Of a stretch of 64,000 bases of DNA, positions 34,397 to 44,177 are shown piece by piece. The DNA lies in NCBI RefSeq assembly GCF_008312895.1, contig NZ_VSSP01000006.1, positions 124,001-188,000 on the forward strand, written 5' to 3'. Under the pieces are notes generated by a model. The model saw only the letters and a list, made by a program, of their open reading frames with translations. It made no database searches and was not told the DNA's origin. Origin of the DNA: Luteimonas suaedae. Lineage in GTDB: Bacteria; Pseudomonadota; Gammaproteobacteria; Xanthomonadales; Xanthomonadaceae. Position 1 is the stretch's first letter; each line of letters opens with the position of its first letter. A program made the position numbers and the translations under genes.

Positions 34397-34878
34397 GGAG
34401 AAGGCAGCCTGAATTGGACGTTGTCGCAACTGTAGCGCGTGGAGCGCGGTCGCAATCGACGGGCGATGGAAAGCACCTTTTTGCCGGCAGAACGTCCCCG
34501 CGCGGTGATGACTTGCCGGTCGCAATCGAGTAACTACCGGGCGGTATCGAGGCCACGCCCGGACGAGCATCCGGTGATCGCGACGGCTGCGGCGGAGAGA
34601 CGTGTGGCGGCGCCGAAGTTGCGGAACGCTGCGACTACGGCTCCGCAAGCGCGTTCAGCGTCGCACCCACCTGCATGTCGGACCGCCGCCAACGCGGTAT
34701 GCGCGGGAGCAGATGGCATCTGCGATGCCCGGCCCGGACGCGGCGTGAAGCCTTCAGAAGGAGAGAAGGCATCGCGCAAGGGAGCTGCGCCGGAACCGCC
34801 TGCTGGCTGTCCGAACCCGGAGAGCCATGAGACCGGCAAGACACGCCTTTACCGCGGTCTCGCGCGGCCTCGGCGGCC
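34397..34878. other. Gene-poor region between metallo-hydrolase and yqhA
   Basis: About 480 bases without an intact gene. The only recognisable content is a short dehydrogenase remnant near 34477-34587. The rest has several short open frames in both directions with no binding sites or family resemblance, consistent with decayed sequence. Confidence 0.45.
34477..34587 (-). pseudogene. Short-chain dehydrogenase N-terminal remnant
   Basis: Read leftward from 34587: AVAITGCSSGRGLDTAR, a TAG stop at 34534-34536, then LLDCDRQVITARGRS in the same frame. This is the classic SDR cofactor-binding start (TGxxSGxG, then A-R-x-L-L and V-I-x-A-R) interrupted by a stop codon. No later SDR motif follows, so it is a decayed fragment. 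Confidence 0.5.
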
Positions 34879-35517
34879 TCAGCCGTGCGCCACGTGCTTA
34901 CGCTTGCTGGCGGTTTGTTGCATCAGCTTGTCGGTCCAGGCGATGCCGATTGCCGAGAGGATGAAGATGGTGTGGATCGTCGCCTGCCACATCACGCCGG
35001 CGGCGGTGTATGTGGTGCAGGTCTTGGTGCCGGCGCTGCCGAACTCCGCATAGGCGCGCGCGGCCTCCAGCGCATCCATGGTGCCGCACAGCGGCAGGCC
35101 GCCGACCATGCCGGCCTCGATGAAGGTCTTGAGCAGGTGGATCGAGCTGATGCCGATGATCGCCATCGCCAGCTTCACCTTCAGCACGCTGGCGTTGACG
35201 TGGCTCAGCCACTCCGGCTGGTCGGGGTGGCCCTCCAGCCGCAGCCGTGAGACGAAGGTCTCGTAGCCACCGACGATCACCATCACCAGCAGGTTGGAGA
35301 TCATCACCACGTCGATCAGGCCGAGCACGATCAGCATGATCTCCTGCTCGCCATAGCCGCCGGCGCCTTGCAGCAGGTGCCACAAATCCTTGCCGAACAT
35401 GAACACGTACACGCCCTGGGCGACGATCAGGCCCAGGTACAGCGGCAACTGCAGCCAGCGCGAGCTGAAGATCAGCGCCGGCAGGGGATTGAGGCGGGGC
35501 GTGGACGGGATCGACAT
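34879..35517 (-). CDS. YqhA/UPF0114 family membrane protein
   Basis: A 212-residue inner membrane protein with about four helices. [20 protein letters not shown] and [27 protein letters not shown] are characteristic of the UPF0114 family, as is [20 protein letters not shown]. Function is unknown. It is longer than E. coli YqhA (164); the extra residues lie mainly in the segment [27 protein letters not shown] between the third and fourth helices. Oriented against the ole genes. Confidence 0.85.
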   Translation of the reverse strand: MSIPSTPRLNPLPALIFSSRWLQLPLYLGLIVAQGVYVFMFGKDLWHLLQGAGGYGEQEIMLIVLGLIDVVMISNLLVMVIVGGYETFVSRLRLEGHPDQPEWLSHVNASVLKVKLAMAIIGISSIHLLKTFIEAGMVGGLPLCGTMDALEAARAYAEFGSAGTKTCTTYTAAGVMWQATIHTIFILSAIGIAWTDKLMQQTASKRKHVAHG

Positions 35518-35690
35518 GCGCGCGGCACCGACATAAGGCGCGGCAGCGTAGCGGGCGGCGGCGCCGTTGCCAAGCCGCGTGGCCGCCGGCGTCCGCCGCC
35601 CCGGGTCCGGCCGGCAGCAGCCGGCCGGGACTTCCCCGCCGGATTCCCTACAATGCCGGTCGCTCCCGCAGCTCCCGGTCTCGCAAGCGC

Positions 35691-36608
35691 GTGCATCTTC
35701 CCGACTATCCGTTCACCGGCCATCGCCTCGAAGTACGGCCGGGCATCGCCATGCACTACCTGGACGAGGGCCCGCGCGACGGCGAGGTGGTGCTGATGCT
35801 GCACGGCAATCCGTCGTGGAGCTACTACTGGCGGCATCTGGTGCTGGGCCTGCGCGAGCCGGCTCTCGGCAAGGGTTATCGCTGCATCGTGCCGGACCAC
35901 GTCGGCATGGGCCTGTCGAACAGGCCGGACGACGGCGCCGATGCGCGGCCCGGCTACCGCTACACGCTGCAGTCGCGCATCGAGGACCTGGAGACGCTGC
36001 TCGACCGCCTCGGCATCGACGGGCCGGTGACCCTGGCGGTGCACGACTGGGGCGGGATGATCGGGTTCGGCTGGGCGCTGGCGCGCAGCGAGCGCGTGCG
36101 GCGGCTGGTGATCCTTAATACCGCCGCGTTCCCGCTGCCGGCCGCCAAGTCGATGCCCTGGCAGCTGTCGCTGGGCCGCGACTCCAGGATCGGCGGCTTC
36201 CTGATCCGCGCCTTCAACCTGTTCGCGCGCGGCGCGGCATGGCTGGGCACCGAGCGCAGGTTGCCGGCGCCGGTGCGACGCGCCTACATCGCGCCCTACC
36301 GCGGCTGGCGCAACGCCATCTCCACCCTGCGCTTCATGCAGGACATCCCGCTGGGCGAGGGCGATGCGGCCTGGCCGCTATTGGCCGAGTCCGCGCGCCG
36401 GCTGCCGGCCTACGCCGACCGCCCGGCCTTCATCGGCTGGGGCCTGCGCGACTTCGTCTTCGACCGGCATTTCCTCGAAGGCTTCCGTGAAGCGCTGCCG
36501 CAGGCCGAGGTGCACGCGTTCGACGACGCCGGGCACTACGTGCTCGAGGACCGCCACGAGATCCTGGTGCCGGCGATCCGCGGTTTCCTGGATCGCAATC
36601 CGCTCTAG
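35691..36608 (+). CDS. oleB: OleB, beta-lactone decarboxylase
   Basis: A 305-residue alpha/beta hydrolase related to haloalkane dehalogenases. It removes CO2 from the beta-lactone made by OleC to give the cis-olefin. [13 protein letters not shown] forms the oxyanion region, the nucleophile Asp119 is in [15 protein letters not shown], and the catalytic His is in [10 protein letters not shown]. The sequence closely follows Xanthomonas OleB. The start is a GTG at 35691, since no ATG lies in frame before the conserved LPDYPF; no strong binding site is visible. OleB, OleC and OleD form a membrane-associated complex in Xanthomonas. Confidence 0.95.
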   Translation: MHLPDYPFTGHRLEVRPGIAMHYLDEGPRDGEVVLMLHGNPSWSYYWRHLVLGLREPALGKGYRCIVPDHVGMGLSNRPDDGADARPGYRYTLQSRIEDLETLLDRLGIDGPVTLAVHDWGGMIGFGWALARSERVRRLVILNTAAFPLPAAKSMPWQLSLGRDSRIGGFLIRAFNLFARGAAWLGTERRLPAPVRRAYIAPYRGWRNAISTLRFMQDIPLGEGDAAWPLLAESARRLPAYADRPAFIGWGLRDFVFDRHFLEGFREALPQAEVHAFDDAGHYVLEDRHEILVPAIRGFLDRNPL

Positions 36609-36642
36609 GCTGCACCGATCTTCACGCCCTCCGCCCATCCGT

Positions 36643-36778
36643 GTAGGAGGGGCTTCAGCCCCGACCCGCCGAAGATCGCGGAAGAAAAACAGTAAGCGCG
36701 CGGTGCCGGTCGGGAAGCTGCGCGCTTGGGTCTCCGCGCTTCGCTCGTTCGCGAGGTCGGGGCTGAAGCCCCTCCTAC
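36643..36778. repeat. GTAG-headed palindromic repeat pair
   Basis: Copy at 36643-36665 and inverted copy at 36756-36778, with the same sequence as the pair at 4062-4184 (GTAG, then GAGGGGC-TTCA-GCCCC, then GAC). The pair lies between the convergent oleB and ykgJ-like genes, where it could fold into a long hairpin and stop transcription from both sides. Confidence 0.8.
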
Positions 36779-36816
36779 AGTCGCGGGGCCTGCTTTCGCG
36801 GGAGGACGGCAGCGGC

Positions 36817-37287
36817 TCAGGCCGGCTTCAGCGCGCAATGGCCGGGCGGGAGCGGCTGCGTGTCGGCGCCGGGTTCGCAGGCCGCGATTGCGCCCGCAGC
36901 GGCGTCAGCCCGCGTCACCACCCCGATCTGCACGCGCGCCGGCGGTCGCCAGTCATCCGCGGTGAGCGTCGGCAGGCCGTGAGCCAGCCGCGCACGGTCG
37001 CACTGTGGACTGGCTTCGCCGTGCTCCCATGACGCCGGCACTTCGCGACAGACGCTCGGCCGCAGCGGATGAATGGTGCAGCGCGAACGCACGCCGAGCT
37101 CCGCGTCCAGGGCCACGCAGCGGGGTTGCCGTGCCCAGGTGCCGCGCATCGCCAGGCGATGGGCATCCAGCGGTTCCGTCAACGCCACGGGCACAACGCC
37201 ACCGAGTTCGGGCACCGCTTCGGACCAGTGGAAACCGACCCGGAAGTGCGCGCAGCAGGCACCGCAGGACAGGCAGGGGTGGGACAT
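36817..37287 (-). CDS. YkgJ-family cysteine-cluster protein
   Basis: A 156-residue cytoplasmic protein with the YkgJ/CxxCxxCC zinc- or iron-chelating motif: PCLSCGACCAHF at the start, then CTIHPLRPSVCREVP and QCDRARLAHGLP. The last two blocks are the typical YkgJ C-x-I/Y-xx-RPxxCR pattern. Function is unknown. The start at 37287 was chosen to begin with MSHPCLSCG; the frame is open 20 residues further upstream. It is divergent from oleC with about 90 bases between starts and sits between oleB and oleC. Confidence 0.85.
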   Translation of the reverse strand: MSHPCLSCGACCAHFRVGFHWSEAVPELGGVVPVALTEPLDAHRLAMRGTWARQPRCVALDAELGVRSRCTIHPLRPSVCREVPASWEHGEASPQCDRARLAHGLPTLTADDWRPPARVQIGVVTRADAAAGAIAACEPGADTQPLPPGHCALKPA

Positions 37288-37379
37288 CTCGCGGCCAGGA
37301 CGACAGGGAAAGTCGCGCGATTCTGCAGGTTCCGCGGTTGGGTGCAAGCGGCTGGGCGCGGCGGTCGAGCGGGTAAGCT

Positions 37380-39056
37380 GTGCGCGTGACCGACGACCCC
37401 GTTCCTACCCCCGATGGCGCGCCCGGCGCGCCCTGCAACATCGCCGCGTCCCTGCCGCGGCTGGCGGCCGAGCGCCCGGACCAGGTGGCGATGCGCTGCC
37501 CGGGCCGCGACGGCCGCTACCGGACCGCACTGACCTATGCCGAACTCGACACCCGCAGCGACGCCATCGCCGCGGGCCTGGCGCGGCACGGCGTGGTTCG
37601 CGGCACCCGCACCGTGGTGATGGTGCGGCCGACGCCGGCGTTCTTCCTGCTGATGTTCGCGCTGTTCAAGGCCGGCGCGGTGCCGGTGCTGGTCGATCCC
37701 GGCATCGACCGACGCGCGCTGAAGCAGTGCCTGGACGAGGCGCAGCCCGAAGCCTTCATCGGCGTGCCGCTGGCGATGTTCGCGCGCAGGCTGCTGGGCT
37801 GGGCGCGATCGGCGCGGGTGCGCATCGGCACCGGCCGCCGCGCCTGGTTCGCCGATGCCACGCTGGCGCGGGTGGAGCGCGACGGTGCCGGTGCCGGTGC
37901 GCAACTCGCCACCACCGATGCCGACGAGACCGCGGCGATCCTGTTCACCAGCGGCTCGACCGGCGTGCCCAAGGGCGTGGTGTACCGGCACCGGCACCTG
38001 GTCGCGCAGATCGCGATGATGCGCACCGCCTTCGGCATCGTGCCGGGCGGCGTCGACCTGCCGACCTTTCCGCCGTTCGCGCTGTTCGATCCGGCGTTGG
38101 GGCTGACTTCGATCATTCCCGACATGGACCCGACCCGTCCAGCGCAGGCCGACGCGCGCAAGCTGCTGCGCGCGATCGAGCGTTTCGGCGTCGACCAGCT
38201 GTTCGGCTCGCCGGTGCTGATGCGGGTGCTGGCCGAGCACGGCGCGCCGCTGCCGACGCTGCGGCGCGTGACCTCGGCTGGCGCGCCGGTGCCGGCCGAG
38301 GTGATCGCGACGATGCGCGAACTGCTGCCCGACGACGCGCGCTTCTGGACCCCGTACGGCGCCACCGAGTGCCTGCCGGTGGCGGTGATCGAGGGCCGCG
38401 AGCTGATCGACCTGCGGGCGCGCACCGAGCAGGGGGCCGGTACCTGCGTCGGCCGCCCGGTGCCGCCGAACGAGGTGCGGATCATCCGTGTCGATGACGG
38501 CGCCATCGAACGCTGGTCGGACGAACTGCCGGTCGCCGCCGGCACGGTCGGCGAGATCACCGTGGCCGGGCCGACCGCCACCGATACCTATTTCAACCGC
38601 GATGCGCAGACCCGCCTCGCCAAGATCCGCGAGGGGCTACCGGACGGCAGCGAGCGCGTGGTCCATCGCATGGGCGATCTCGGCTACTTCGACGCCGAAG
38701 GCCGGCTGTGGTTCTGCGGCCGCAAGTCGCAGCGCGTGGTGACGGCGCAGGGCACGTTGCATACCGAGCAGGTCGAGCCGGTCTTCAACACCCATCCGGC
38801 GGTGCGGCGCACCGCGCTGGTCGGTGTTGGCGCCCCTGGCGCGCAACGCCCAGTGCTGTGCGTGGAACCGTTGCCGCACACGCCGCGCGCCGACCACGCG
38901 CGCATCACCGAGGCGCTGCGTCGCATCGGCGAAGGGCATGCGCACGCGGCGCAGGTGGAAGTCTTTTTGTTCCATCCCGGGTTCCCGGTCGACATCCGCC
39001 ACAACGCCAAGATCGGCCGCGAAAAGCTCGCAAGGTGGGCGGCTGCGAAGCTCTAG
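37380..39056 (+). CDS. oleC: OleC, beta-lactone synthetase
   Basis: A 558-residue member of the acyl-adenylate-forming superfamily. It uses ATP to convert the 2-alkyl-3-hydroxy acid from OleD into a cis-beta-lactone. The AMP-binding P-loop is ILFTSGSTGVPKGVVYRHR (about residues 191-209), with later motifs TPYGATECLP and MGDLGYFDAEGRLWFCGRKSQR, and the terminal Lys in NAKIGREKLA. PTFPPFALFDPALGLTSIIPDMDP is a segment specific to OleC. Start codons are GTG at 37380 or 37386; the conserved region begins at CNIAASLPRLA. A perfect palindrome follows the stop at once. Confidence 0.95.
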   Translation: MRVTDDPVPTPDGAPGAPCNIAASLPRLAAERPDQVAMRCPGRDGRYRTALTYAELDTRSDAIAAGLARHGVVRGTRTVVMVRPTPAFFLLMFALFKAGAVPVLVDPGIDRRALKQCLDEAQPEAFIGVPLAMFARRLLGWARSARVRIGTGRRAWFADATLARVERDGAGAGAQLATTDADETAAILFTSGSTGVPKGVVYRHRHLVAQIAMMRTAFGIVPGGVDLPTFPPFALFDPALGLTSIIPDMDPTRPAQADARKLLRAIERFGVDQLFGSPVLMRVLAEHGAPLPTLRRVTSAGAPVPAEVIATMRELLPDDARFWTPYGATECLPVAVIEGRELIDLRARTEQGAGTCVGRPVPPNEVRIIRVDDGAIERWSDELPVAAGTVGEITVAGPTATDTYFNRDAQTRLAKIREGLPDGSERVVHRMGDLGYFDAEGRLWFCGRKSQRVVTAQGTLHTEQVEPVFNTHPAVRRTALVGVGAPGAQRPVLCVEPLPHTPRADHARITEALRRIGEGHAHAAQVEVFLFHPGFPVDIRHNAKIGREKLARWAAAKL

Positions 39057-39093
39057 CCCCTCCCCCTGCATGCAGGGGGAGGGGAGGGAGTGG
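39057..39093. repeat. Palindromic repeat left of the DUF559 gene
   Basis: CCCCTCCCCCTGCA / TGCAGGGGGAGGGG is a perfect 28-base palindrome (39057-39084), followed by AGGGAGTGG. It begins at the base after the oleC stop. A shortened copy in the same orientation lies at 39556-39588 on the other side of the DUF559 gene. Confidence 0.75.
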
Positions 39094-39143
39094 CGCCGAC
39101 GCCGATATACTGTCTACAAGGACGTCAGCGCGCCAGGAGGCCC

Positions 39144-39602
39144 ATGCCATGCAATCGATCTGGGAAAACGCAAGCATTGCGCAACGCGGCAACCGATGCC
39201 GAGCGCAAGTTATGGCACCGATTGCGTGGAAAGCAGCTGGGCGTGAAGTTTCGCCGTCAGTATCCGATCACTGGATACGTCGCGGATTTCGCCTTGCCGG
39301 AAGCCCGGTTGGTCGTTGAATTGGATGGCACTCAACACCAGCAACAAGTGTCGTACGATGCGGAGCGATCTCGAAAATTTCAGGTCAACGGATACCGCGT
39401 GCTTCGCTTCTGGAATGATGATGTGCTCCTGAGAATGGAAGACGTGCTCGAACGAATCCTGCGGGCGATCACGCAACCCCTCCGCAACCCGCCCGGCCTG
39501 GCGCAGCGCGCCAGGCGTTCGGTCGGCCCGCGCGGCAGTGCCGCGCAAGCGGGCCACCCTCACCCCCTGCAGGCAGGGGAGGGAGTGGACGGGCCGTCAT
39601 GA
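39144..39602 (+). CDS. DUF559 (Vsr-like endonuclease-fold) protein
   Basis: A 152-residue protein with a DUF559 domain, related to Vsr mismatch endonuclease: [33 protein letters not shown], then the acidic strand [37 protein letters not shown]. The D and E-x-D positions of the nuclease fold are present. AGGAGG precedes the ATG at 39144. The last 30 or so residues come from repeat sequence, and the stop overlaps the oleD start (ATGA). Flanking copies of a palindromic repeat suggest that it entered as a small cassette. It is not part of the known olefin pathway. Confidence 0.85.
   Translation: MPCNRSGKTQALRNAATDAERKLWHRLRGKQLGVKFRRQYPITGYVADFALPEARLVVELDGTQHQQQVSYDAERSRKFQVNGYRVLRFWNDDVLLRMEDVLERILRAITQPLRNPPGLAQRARRSVGPRGSAAQAGHPHPLQAGEGVDGPS
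39556..39588. repeat. Palindromic repeat right of the DUF559 gene
   Basis: ACCCTCACCCCCTGCAGGCA continues GGGGAGGGAGTGG, aligning with the repeat at 39057-39093 in the same orientation with a four-base deletion. It lies inside the 3' end of the DUF559 frame, just before oleD. Confidence 0.65.
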
Positions 39603-40609
39603 AAATCCTGGTCACCGGCGGCGGCGGTTTCCTCGGCCAGGCCTTGTGCCGAGGGCTGCGCGAACGCGGGCACGAGGTGGCCAGCTTCAACCGCGGCCTG
39701 TATCCGGAGCTCGATACACTGGGCGTGCGCCAATGCCGCGGCGACCTGGCCGATCGCGATGCGGTGTTCGCCGCCGCGCGCGACGTCGATGCGATCTTCC
39801 ACAACGCGGCCAAGGCCGGCGCCTGGGGCAGCTACGAAAGCTACCGGCTGCCAAACGTGGTCGGCACGCAGAACGTGATCGACGCCTGCCGTGCGCACGG
39901 CATCGGCCGCCTGGTCCATACCTCCACGCCCAGCGTCACCCACCGCGCCACCCATCCGGTCGAGGGCGGCACCGCCGACAGCGTGCCCTACGGCGAAGAC
40001 TTCAAGGCGCCCTACGCCGCGACCAAGGCGATCGCCGAGCGCGCGGTGCTGGCGGCCAACGACGATACCCTGGCCACCGTCGCGCTGCGGCCGCGGCTGA
40101 TCTGGGGGCCGGGCGACAACCAGCTGCTGCCGCGCCTGGTCGAGCGCGCCAGGGCCGGGCGCCTGCGCTTCGTCGGCGACGGCAGCAACCGCATCGACAC
40201 GACGTACATCGACAATGCCGCACAGGCGCATTTCGACGCCTTCGAGCACCTTGCACCCGGTGCGGCCTGTGCCGGGCGTGCCTACTTCATCAGCAACGGC
40301 GAGCCGAAGCCGGCGCGCGAGATCGTCAACGCGCTGCTGCGCGCGGCGGGCGCGCCGGAGGTGGACAGGACCATCCCGTTCCGCGTCGCCTATGCCGTGG
40401 GCGCGGTCTGCGAGGGACTGTGGCCGCTGCTGCGGCTGTCCGGCGAGCCGCCGATGACGCGGTTCCTCGCCGAGCAGCTCGCCACCACCCACTGGTACGA
40501 CATGGCGCCGGCCAGGCGCGATTTCGGCTACGTTCCGCGGGTCACGATTCACGACGGACTCACGCGGCTGAAGGCTTCCTGGCGCGCGGGCACGACCGTC
40601 ACCGGATGA
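39599..40609 (+). CDS. oleD: OleD, 2-alkyl-3-ketoacid reductase
   Basis: A 336-residue extended SDR that reduces the OleA product to the 2-alkyl-3-hydroxy acid with NADPH. It has the cofactor motif [13 protein letters not shown] (GxxGxxG), the catalytic Thr/Ser in [19 protein letters not shown] (YxxxK), and the 3-beta-hydroxysteroid-dehydrogenase-like block [23 protein letters not shown]. The C-terminal half is OleD-like ([24 protein letters not shown]). Its ATG overlaps the stop of the DUF559 gene, so translation may depend on that gene. It is the last ole gene. Confidence 0.94.
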   Translation: MKILVTGGGGFLGQALCRGLRERGHEVASFNRGLYPELDTLGVRQCRGDLADRDAVFAAARDVDAIFHNAAKAGAWGSYESYRLPNVVGTQNVIDACRAHGIGRLVHTSTPSVTHRATHPVEGGTADSVPYGEDFKAPYAATKAIAERAVLAANDDTLATVALRPRLIWGPGDNQLLPRLVERARAGRLRFVGDGSNRIDTTYIDNAAQAHFDAFEHLAPGAACAGRAYFISNGEPKPAREIVNALLRAAGAPEVDRTIPFRVAYAVGAVCEGLWPLLRLSGEPPMTRFLAEQLATTHWYDMAPARRDFGYVPRVTIHDGLTRLKASWRAGTTVTG

Positions 40610-40673
40610 CGACCGCCCGCGGTCGAAGATCGCGCTACGCCACTTCCGGCCGTTTCCCCCTGGGAGGTTCGAG

Positions 40674-40832
40674 ATGCTGCGTTACGCCGTGATCTTCTTC
40701 GTCATCGCGATCATTGCGGCCGTGCTCGGTTTCAGCGGTATCGCCGGCGCCGCGACCAATATCGCCTGGATCCTGTTCGTCATCTTCCTCATCCTGGCGG
40801 TCGTGTCGCTGATCCGCGGTCGAAGGGTCTGA
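40674..40832 (+). CDS. DUF1328 small membrane protein
   Basis: A 52-residue protein of the UPF0391/DUF1328 family: [20 protein letters not shown], then [20 protein letters not shown] and a basic tail LIRGRRV. Two transmembrane helices joined by a short Gly/Ala loop. These proteins are common, often stress-induced, and of unknown function. GGGAGG lies 7 bases before the ATG, and a strong terminator follows, so it is a single-gene unit. Confidence 0.9.
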   Translation: MLRYAVIFFVIAIIAAVLGFSGIAGAATNIAWILFVIFLILAVVSLIRGRRV

Positions 40833-40853
40833 CGCCAGGCGTCGGCCCGACGG

Positions 40854-40883
40854 GGCCCGCCGGCACAGGCGGGCCTTTTTTTT
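40854..40883 (+). terminator. Rho-independent terminator
   Basis: GGCCCGCC (40854-40861), loop GGCACA, GGCGGGCC (40868-40875), then eight T residues (40876-40883). It ends the DUF1328 transcript, 47 bases before ubiJ. Confidence 0.9.
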
Positions 40884-40930
40884 GACCGCGGCCTCCCGCT
40901 CGCGATCGGGTGCCGCGGCTACAATGCGGC

Positions 40931-41605
40931 ATGGCCGATTCTGCCTCCTCCCCGTTCGCCGCGTTGAAGCCGGCTGCCGGCCGTGCCCTGGAGGCGGCGC
41001 TCGAGCGCGCGCTCGCGCTCGACCCGGAAACCCGTGCCGCGCTTTCGCGGATGCATGGGCGCAGCATCGTGCTGCGGCTCGACAGTCCACCGCTGGCGCT
41101 GCAGCTGACGGTCGCCGGCGAGCGGCTGCAGGTGGGACCGGTGGACGAGGCCAGTCCACCCGACCTGGCCGTGCGCAGCACCCTCGGCGGCCTGCTGGCG
41201 CAACTGCCGGGCCTGCTCGGTGGCGAACGCGACGCCGCGGCGCCGGTCGGCAGGATCCGGATCGAAGGCGATGCCGAACTGGCGCGGCAGCTGCAGCGGC
41301 TGGCGCAACGTTTCGACCCGGACTGGGAACGGCCGTTCGCCGCGGTGTTCGGCGACGTGCTCGGCGTGCAGGTCGCCCGCGCCTTCGCCTCGGCATTGGC
41401 GCAGGCGCGCGCGGCCGGCGGCAGCCTGGCGCACAGCGCTGCCGAATATCTCACCGAGGAGTCGCGCGACGCGGTCGGGCGCGAGGAGCTCGAGGCCTTC
41501 CTCGACGATGTCGACGGCCTGCGCGACGACGTCGAGCGCATGGCGGTGCGCGTCCAGCGCCTGCGCGATGCGTTCGCGGCCGGACCGGCAGGGGAGCACG
41601 CATGA
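40931..41605 (+). CDS. ubiJ: Ubiquinone biosynthesis accessory factor UbiJ
   Basis: A 224-residue SCP2-domain protein. The lipid-binding SCP2 fold spans about residues 25-110 ([66 protein letters not shown]). It is followed by a helical C-terminus with a coiled coil ([27 protein letters not shown]). UbiJ organises the Ubi hydroxylase complex in the cytosol and binds the polyprenyl tail. Its stop overlaps the ubiB start (ATGA), the usual ubiJ-ubiB order. ubiE, often just upstream, is not in the window. Start at the ATG of MADSASSPF; a few codons earlier is possible. Confidence 0.9.
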   Translation: MADSASSPFAALKPAAGRALEAALERALALDPETRAALSRMHGRSIVLRLDSPPLALQLTVAGERLQVGPVDEASPPDLAVRSTLGGLLAQLPGLLGGERDAAAPVGRIRIEGDAELARQLQRLAQRFDPDWERPFAAVFGDVLGVQVARAFASALAQARAAGGSLAHSAAEYLTEESRDAVGREELEAFLDDVDGLRDDVERMAVRVQRLRDAFAAGPAGEHA

Positions 41606-43269
41606 GCACGCTGGTGCGGGCCATGCGCATCGGCCGCGTGCTGCTGCGCTACCGGCTCGACGCGCTGCTCGACGAGACGCCCGCCGAGCGCTGGCTCAAG
41701 CTGATGCGGCCGTTCGTGCCGCGCGCCGCCCGTGAGATCGAGGCGATGCCGCGTGGCGCGCGCCTGCGCATGGCGCTGCAGGAGCTCGGCCCGATCTTCG
41801 TCAAGTTCGGGCAGATCCTGTCCACCCGTCGCGACCTGGTGCCGCCGGACGTCTCCGAGGAGCTGTCGCTGCTGCAGGATCGGGTGGCGCCGTTCGACGG
41901 CGATGCCGCGCGCGCCATCGTCGAGCGCGCGCTCGAACGCGACGTCGCCGACGCCTTCGCCGGATTCGACACGGTGCCGCTGGCGTCGGCGTCGATCGCG
42001 CAGGTGCACCCCGCGATCCTGCACGCGACCGAGGGCACCCTCGGGCGCGAGGTGGTGGTCAAGGTCCTGCGACCAGGTGTCGAGAAGCAGATCGCCGCCG
42101 ACATCGCGCTGCTCAAGCGCATCGCCGCGCTGGTCGACCGCACCCATCCCAACGCCGACAAGATCCGCCCGCGCGAGATCGTCGCCGAGATCGAGAACAC
42201 GCTCGCCGCCGAGCTCGACCTGCAGCGCGAAGGCGCCAACGCATCGGTGCTGCGGCGCTTCTGGCTCGATTCCGACGATCTCTACGTGCCGGAGGTGATT
42301 TGGTCGCATACCGCCGATCGCGTGCTCACGCTCGAGCGTGTGCGCGGCATTCCCAGCGACGACATCGCCGCGCTGGACGCGGCCGGCATCGACCGCAAGG
42401 CGCTCGCCGCCAAGGGCGTGCGTGTGTTCTACACGCAGGTCTTCCGCGACAACTTCTTCCATGCCGATGCCCACGCCGGCAATATCTGGGTCGACCTGGA
42501 GCGCAAGGCCAACCCGCGCTTCATCGCGCTCGACTTCGGCATCATGGGCCAGCTCTCCAGCGAGGATCAGTACTACCTCGCCGAGAACTTCATGGCGATC
42601 TTCAACCGCGACTACCGCCGCATCGCCGAACTGCACGTGCAGGCCGGGTGGATGCCGGCGCACATCCGCATCGACGAGCTCGAGGCCGCGGCACGCTCGG
42701 TGTGCGAGCCCTACTTCACCCGGCCGCTGTCGGAGATCTCGCTGGCCGAGGTGCTGGGCAAGCTGTTCCGCACGGCGCAGCGCTACGAGCTCACCCTGCA
42801 GCCGCAGCTGATCCTGCTGCAGAAGACGCTGCTCAGCATCGAGGGCGTGGGCCGGCTGCTGGATCCGAAGCTCGACATCTGGGCGGTGGCGCGACCGGTG
42901 CTCGAGCGGATCCTGGTCGAGCGCTACAGCCCGCAGCGCCTTGCCGGCGAGTTCCGCAAGCGGCTACCGGAGTTCATCACCCACGCGCCGGACATGCCGC
43001 GGCTGCTGCACACCTGGTTGACCCAGCAGGTCGCCGGCCAGCACGAACTGCGCCTGCGTTCGCACGACCTGGCGCAACTCACCCAGGTGATGCGGGCGCT
43101 GCAGCGGCGCACGGTGGCGGCGATCCTCGGCACCGGGCTGCTGATCGCGGCGGCGGTGCTGTACGCGCTGGAAGCCGGTGGTCCGACCCTTGTCGGCATA
43201 CCGGCGGCGGCCTGGGTCGCGGGCCTCGGCGGACTGTGGGCGCTACTGGCCGCTTGGCCGCGGCGGTAG
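41602..43269 (+). CDS. ubiB: Ubiquinone biosynthesis protein kinase-like UbiB
   Basis: A 555-residue atypical ADCK-family kinase/ATPase. The KxGQ motif is [17 protein letters not shown] (about residues 69-85). Next come the Ala-rich loop [24 protein letters not shown] (Lys), the catalytic [11 protein letters not shown] and the DFG-like [10 protein letters not shown]. Two hydrophobic C-terminal helices ([18 protein letters not shown] and [16 protein letters not shown]) anchor it in the membrane. UbiB is needed for the early hydroxylation steps of ubiquinone synthesis, probably by extracting precursors with its ATPase activity. It is translationally coupled to ubiJ. Confidence 0.96.
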   Translation: MSTLVRAMRIGRVLLRYRLDALLDETPAERWLKLMRPFVPRAAREIEAMPRGARLRMALQELGPIFVKFGQILSTRRDLVPPDVSEELSLLQDRVAPFDGDAARAIVERALERDVADAFAGFDTVPLASASIAQVHPAILHATEGTLGREVVVKVLRPGVEKQIAADIALLKRIAALVDRTHPNADKIRPREIVAEIENTLAAELDLQREGANASVLRRFWLDSDDLYVPEVIWSHTADRVLTLERVRGIPSDDIAALDAAGIDRKALAAKGVRVFYTQVFRDNFFHADAHAGNIWVDLERKANPRFIALDFGIMGQLSSEDQYYLAENFMAIFNRDYRRIAELHVQAGWMPAHIRIDELEAAARSVCEPYFTRPLSEISLAEVLGKLFRTAQRYELTLQPQLILLQKTLLSIEGVGRLLDPKLDIWAVARPVLERILVERYSPQRLAGEFRKRLPEFITHAPDMPRLLHTWLTQQVAGQHELRLRSHDLAQLTQVMRALQRRTVAAILGTGLLIAAAVLYALEAGGPTLVGIPAAAWVAGLGGLWALLAAWPRR

Positions 43270-43325
43270 CCGGCTGCAATGGGGCCATCGATGGTGAACC
43301 ACCAGGCTCGTGCCGGGTTGGGGCA

Positions 43326-44072
43326 GTGACGGCAGGCTGCGATGCGGCGCGGATCGATGCTGCCGCGCCGCCGCCGCCATGCGCGACGGCAGCCGTCGGC
43401 GTGCTGTACGCCGATGAGCGGCTCGCGGTGGTGGACAAGCCCGCCGGTGTGATGGTCCACGACAGCAGACTGGCCGGCCGCGAGTCCGAATTCCTGGTGG
43501 ACTGGGTGCGCGCCCAGTTCGGCCGGCCGGTGTTCCTGGCCCATCGACTCGACCGGGCCACCAGCGGCTGCGTGCTGCTGGCTTTCGACCGCGCCACCGC
43601 CGGCGCGCTCGGCGAACAGCTGATGGCGCGCACCGTCGAGAAGCATTATCTGGCCGTCTGCCGGGGCTGGCCGGAACCGGCGTTCACGATCGATCACCCG
43701 CTCGATGGCGGGCCCGGGAAACGACAGAAGAAGCCGGCGCTCACCCGCTTCGTGCGCCTGGCCACCGCCGAGCTCGAACTGCCGTCGGCCCGATTTCCGA
43801 CTTCGCGCTATGCGCTGCTGCGCGCGGTTCCGGAAACCGGACGCTTCCGCCAGATCCGTCGCCACCTCAAGCACGCCTCGCATCACCTGATCGGCGACAC
43901 CAGCCATGGCGACGGCCGCCACAACCGCCATTTCCGCATGCTGGGCGTGCACCGCATGCTGCTGCACGCGCAGCGCCTGGCGTTCCTGCATCCGGCCGAT
44001 GGCCGTCGCATTGCGGTCGAGGCGCCGCCGGATGCGGAGTTCGCCAGGGCTCTGGCGCTGTTCGCTGCGTAG
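43326..44072 (+). CDS. RluA-family RNA pseudouridine synthase, TruC-like
   Basis: A protein of up to 248 residues that converts uridine to pseudouridine. LYADERLAVVDKPAGVMVHDS is the family start, and the catalytic Asp is in AHRLDRATSGCVLLAF. HYLAVCRGWP, DHPLDGGPGKRQKKPALTRFVRLATAELEL and RTGRFRQIRRHLKH-type blocks follow; the second resembles TruC, which modifies position 65 of some tRNAs. Start codons are GTG only: 43326 is given, but 43401 (just before LYADE) would also give a normal-length protein. It lies downstream of ubiB on the same strand. Confidence 0.82.
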   Translation: MTAGCDAARIDAAAPPPPCATAAVGVLYADERLAVVDKPAGVMVHDSRLAGRESEFLVDWVRAQFGRPVFLAHRLDRATSGCVLLAFDRATAGALGEQLMARTVEKHYLAVCRGWPEPAFTIDHPLDGGPGKRQKKPALTRFVRLATAELELPSARFPTSRYALLRAVPETGRFRQIRRHLKHASHHLIGDTSHGDGRHNRHFRMLGVHRMLLHAQRLAFLHPADGRRIAVEAPPDAEFARALALFAA

Positions 44073-44177
44073 GCGTTGCCTTCGATTCCGGAGCCGACGC
44101 AGCCGAGCAAGCGAGGCTCTACGCGCGGCTCCGGAGGGCGCGGGGTGGAGCCAAGCTCCGTCGTACGGCGGCGGTCG

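Noticed and set aside
39090..39143. Longer N-terminus for the DUF559 protein
   Set aside because: AGGAGG directly precedes the ATG at 39144, and the upstream codons are repeat sequence.
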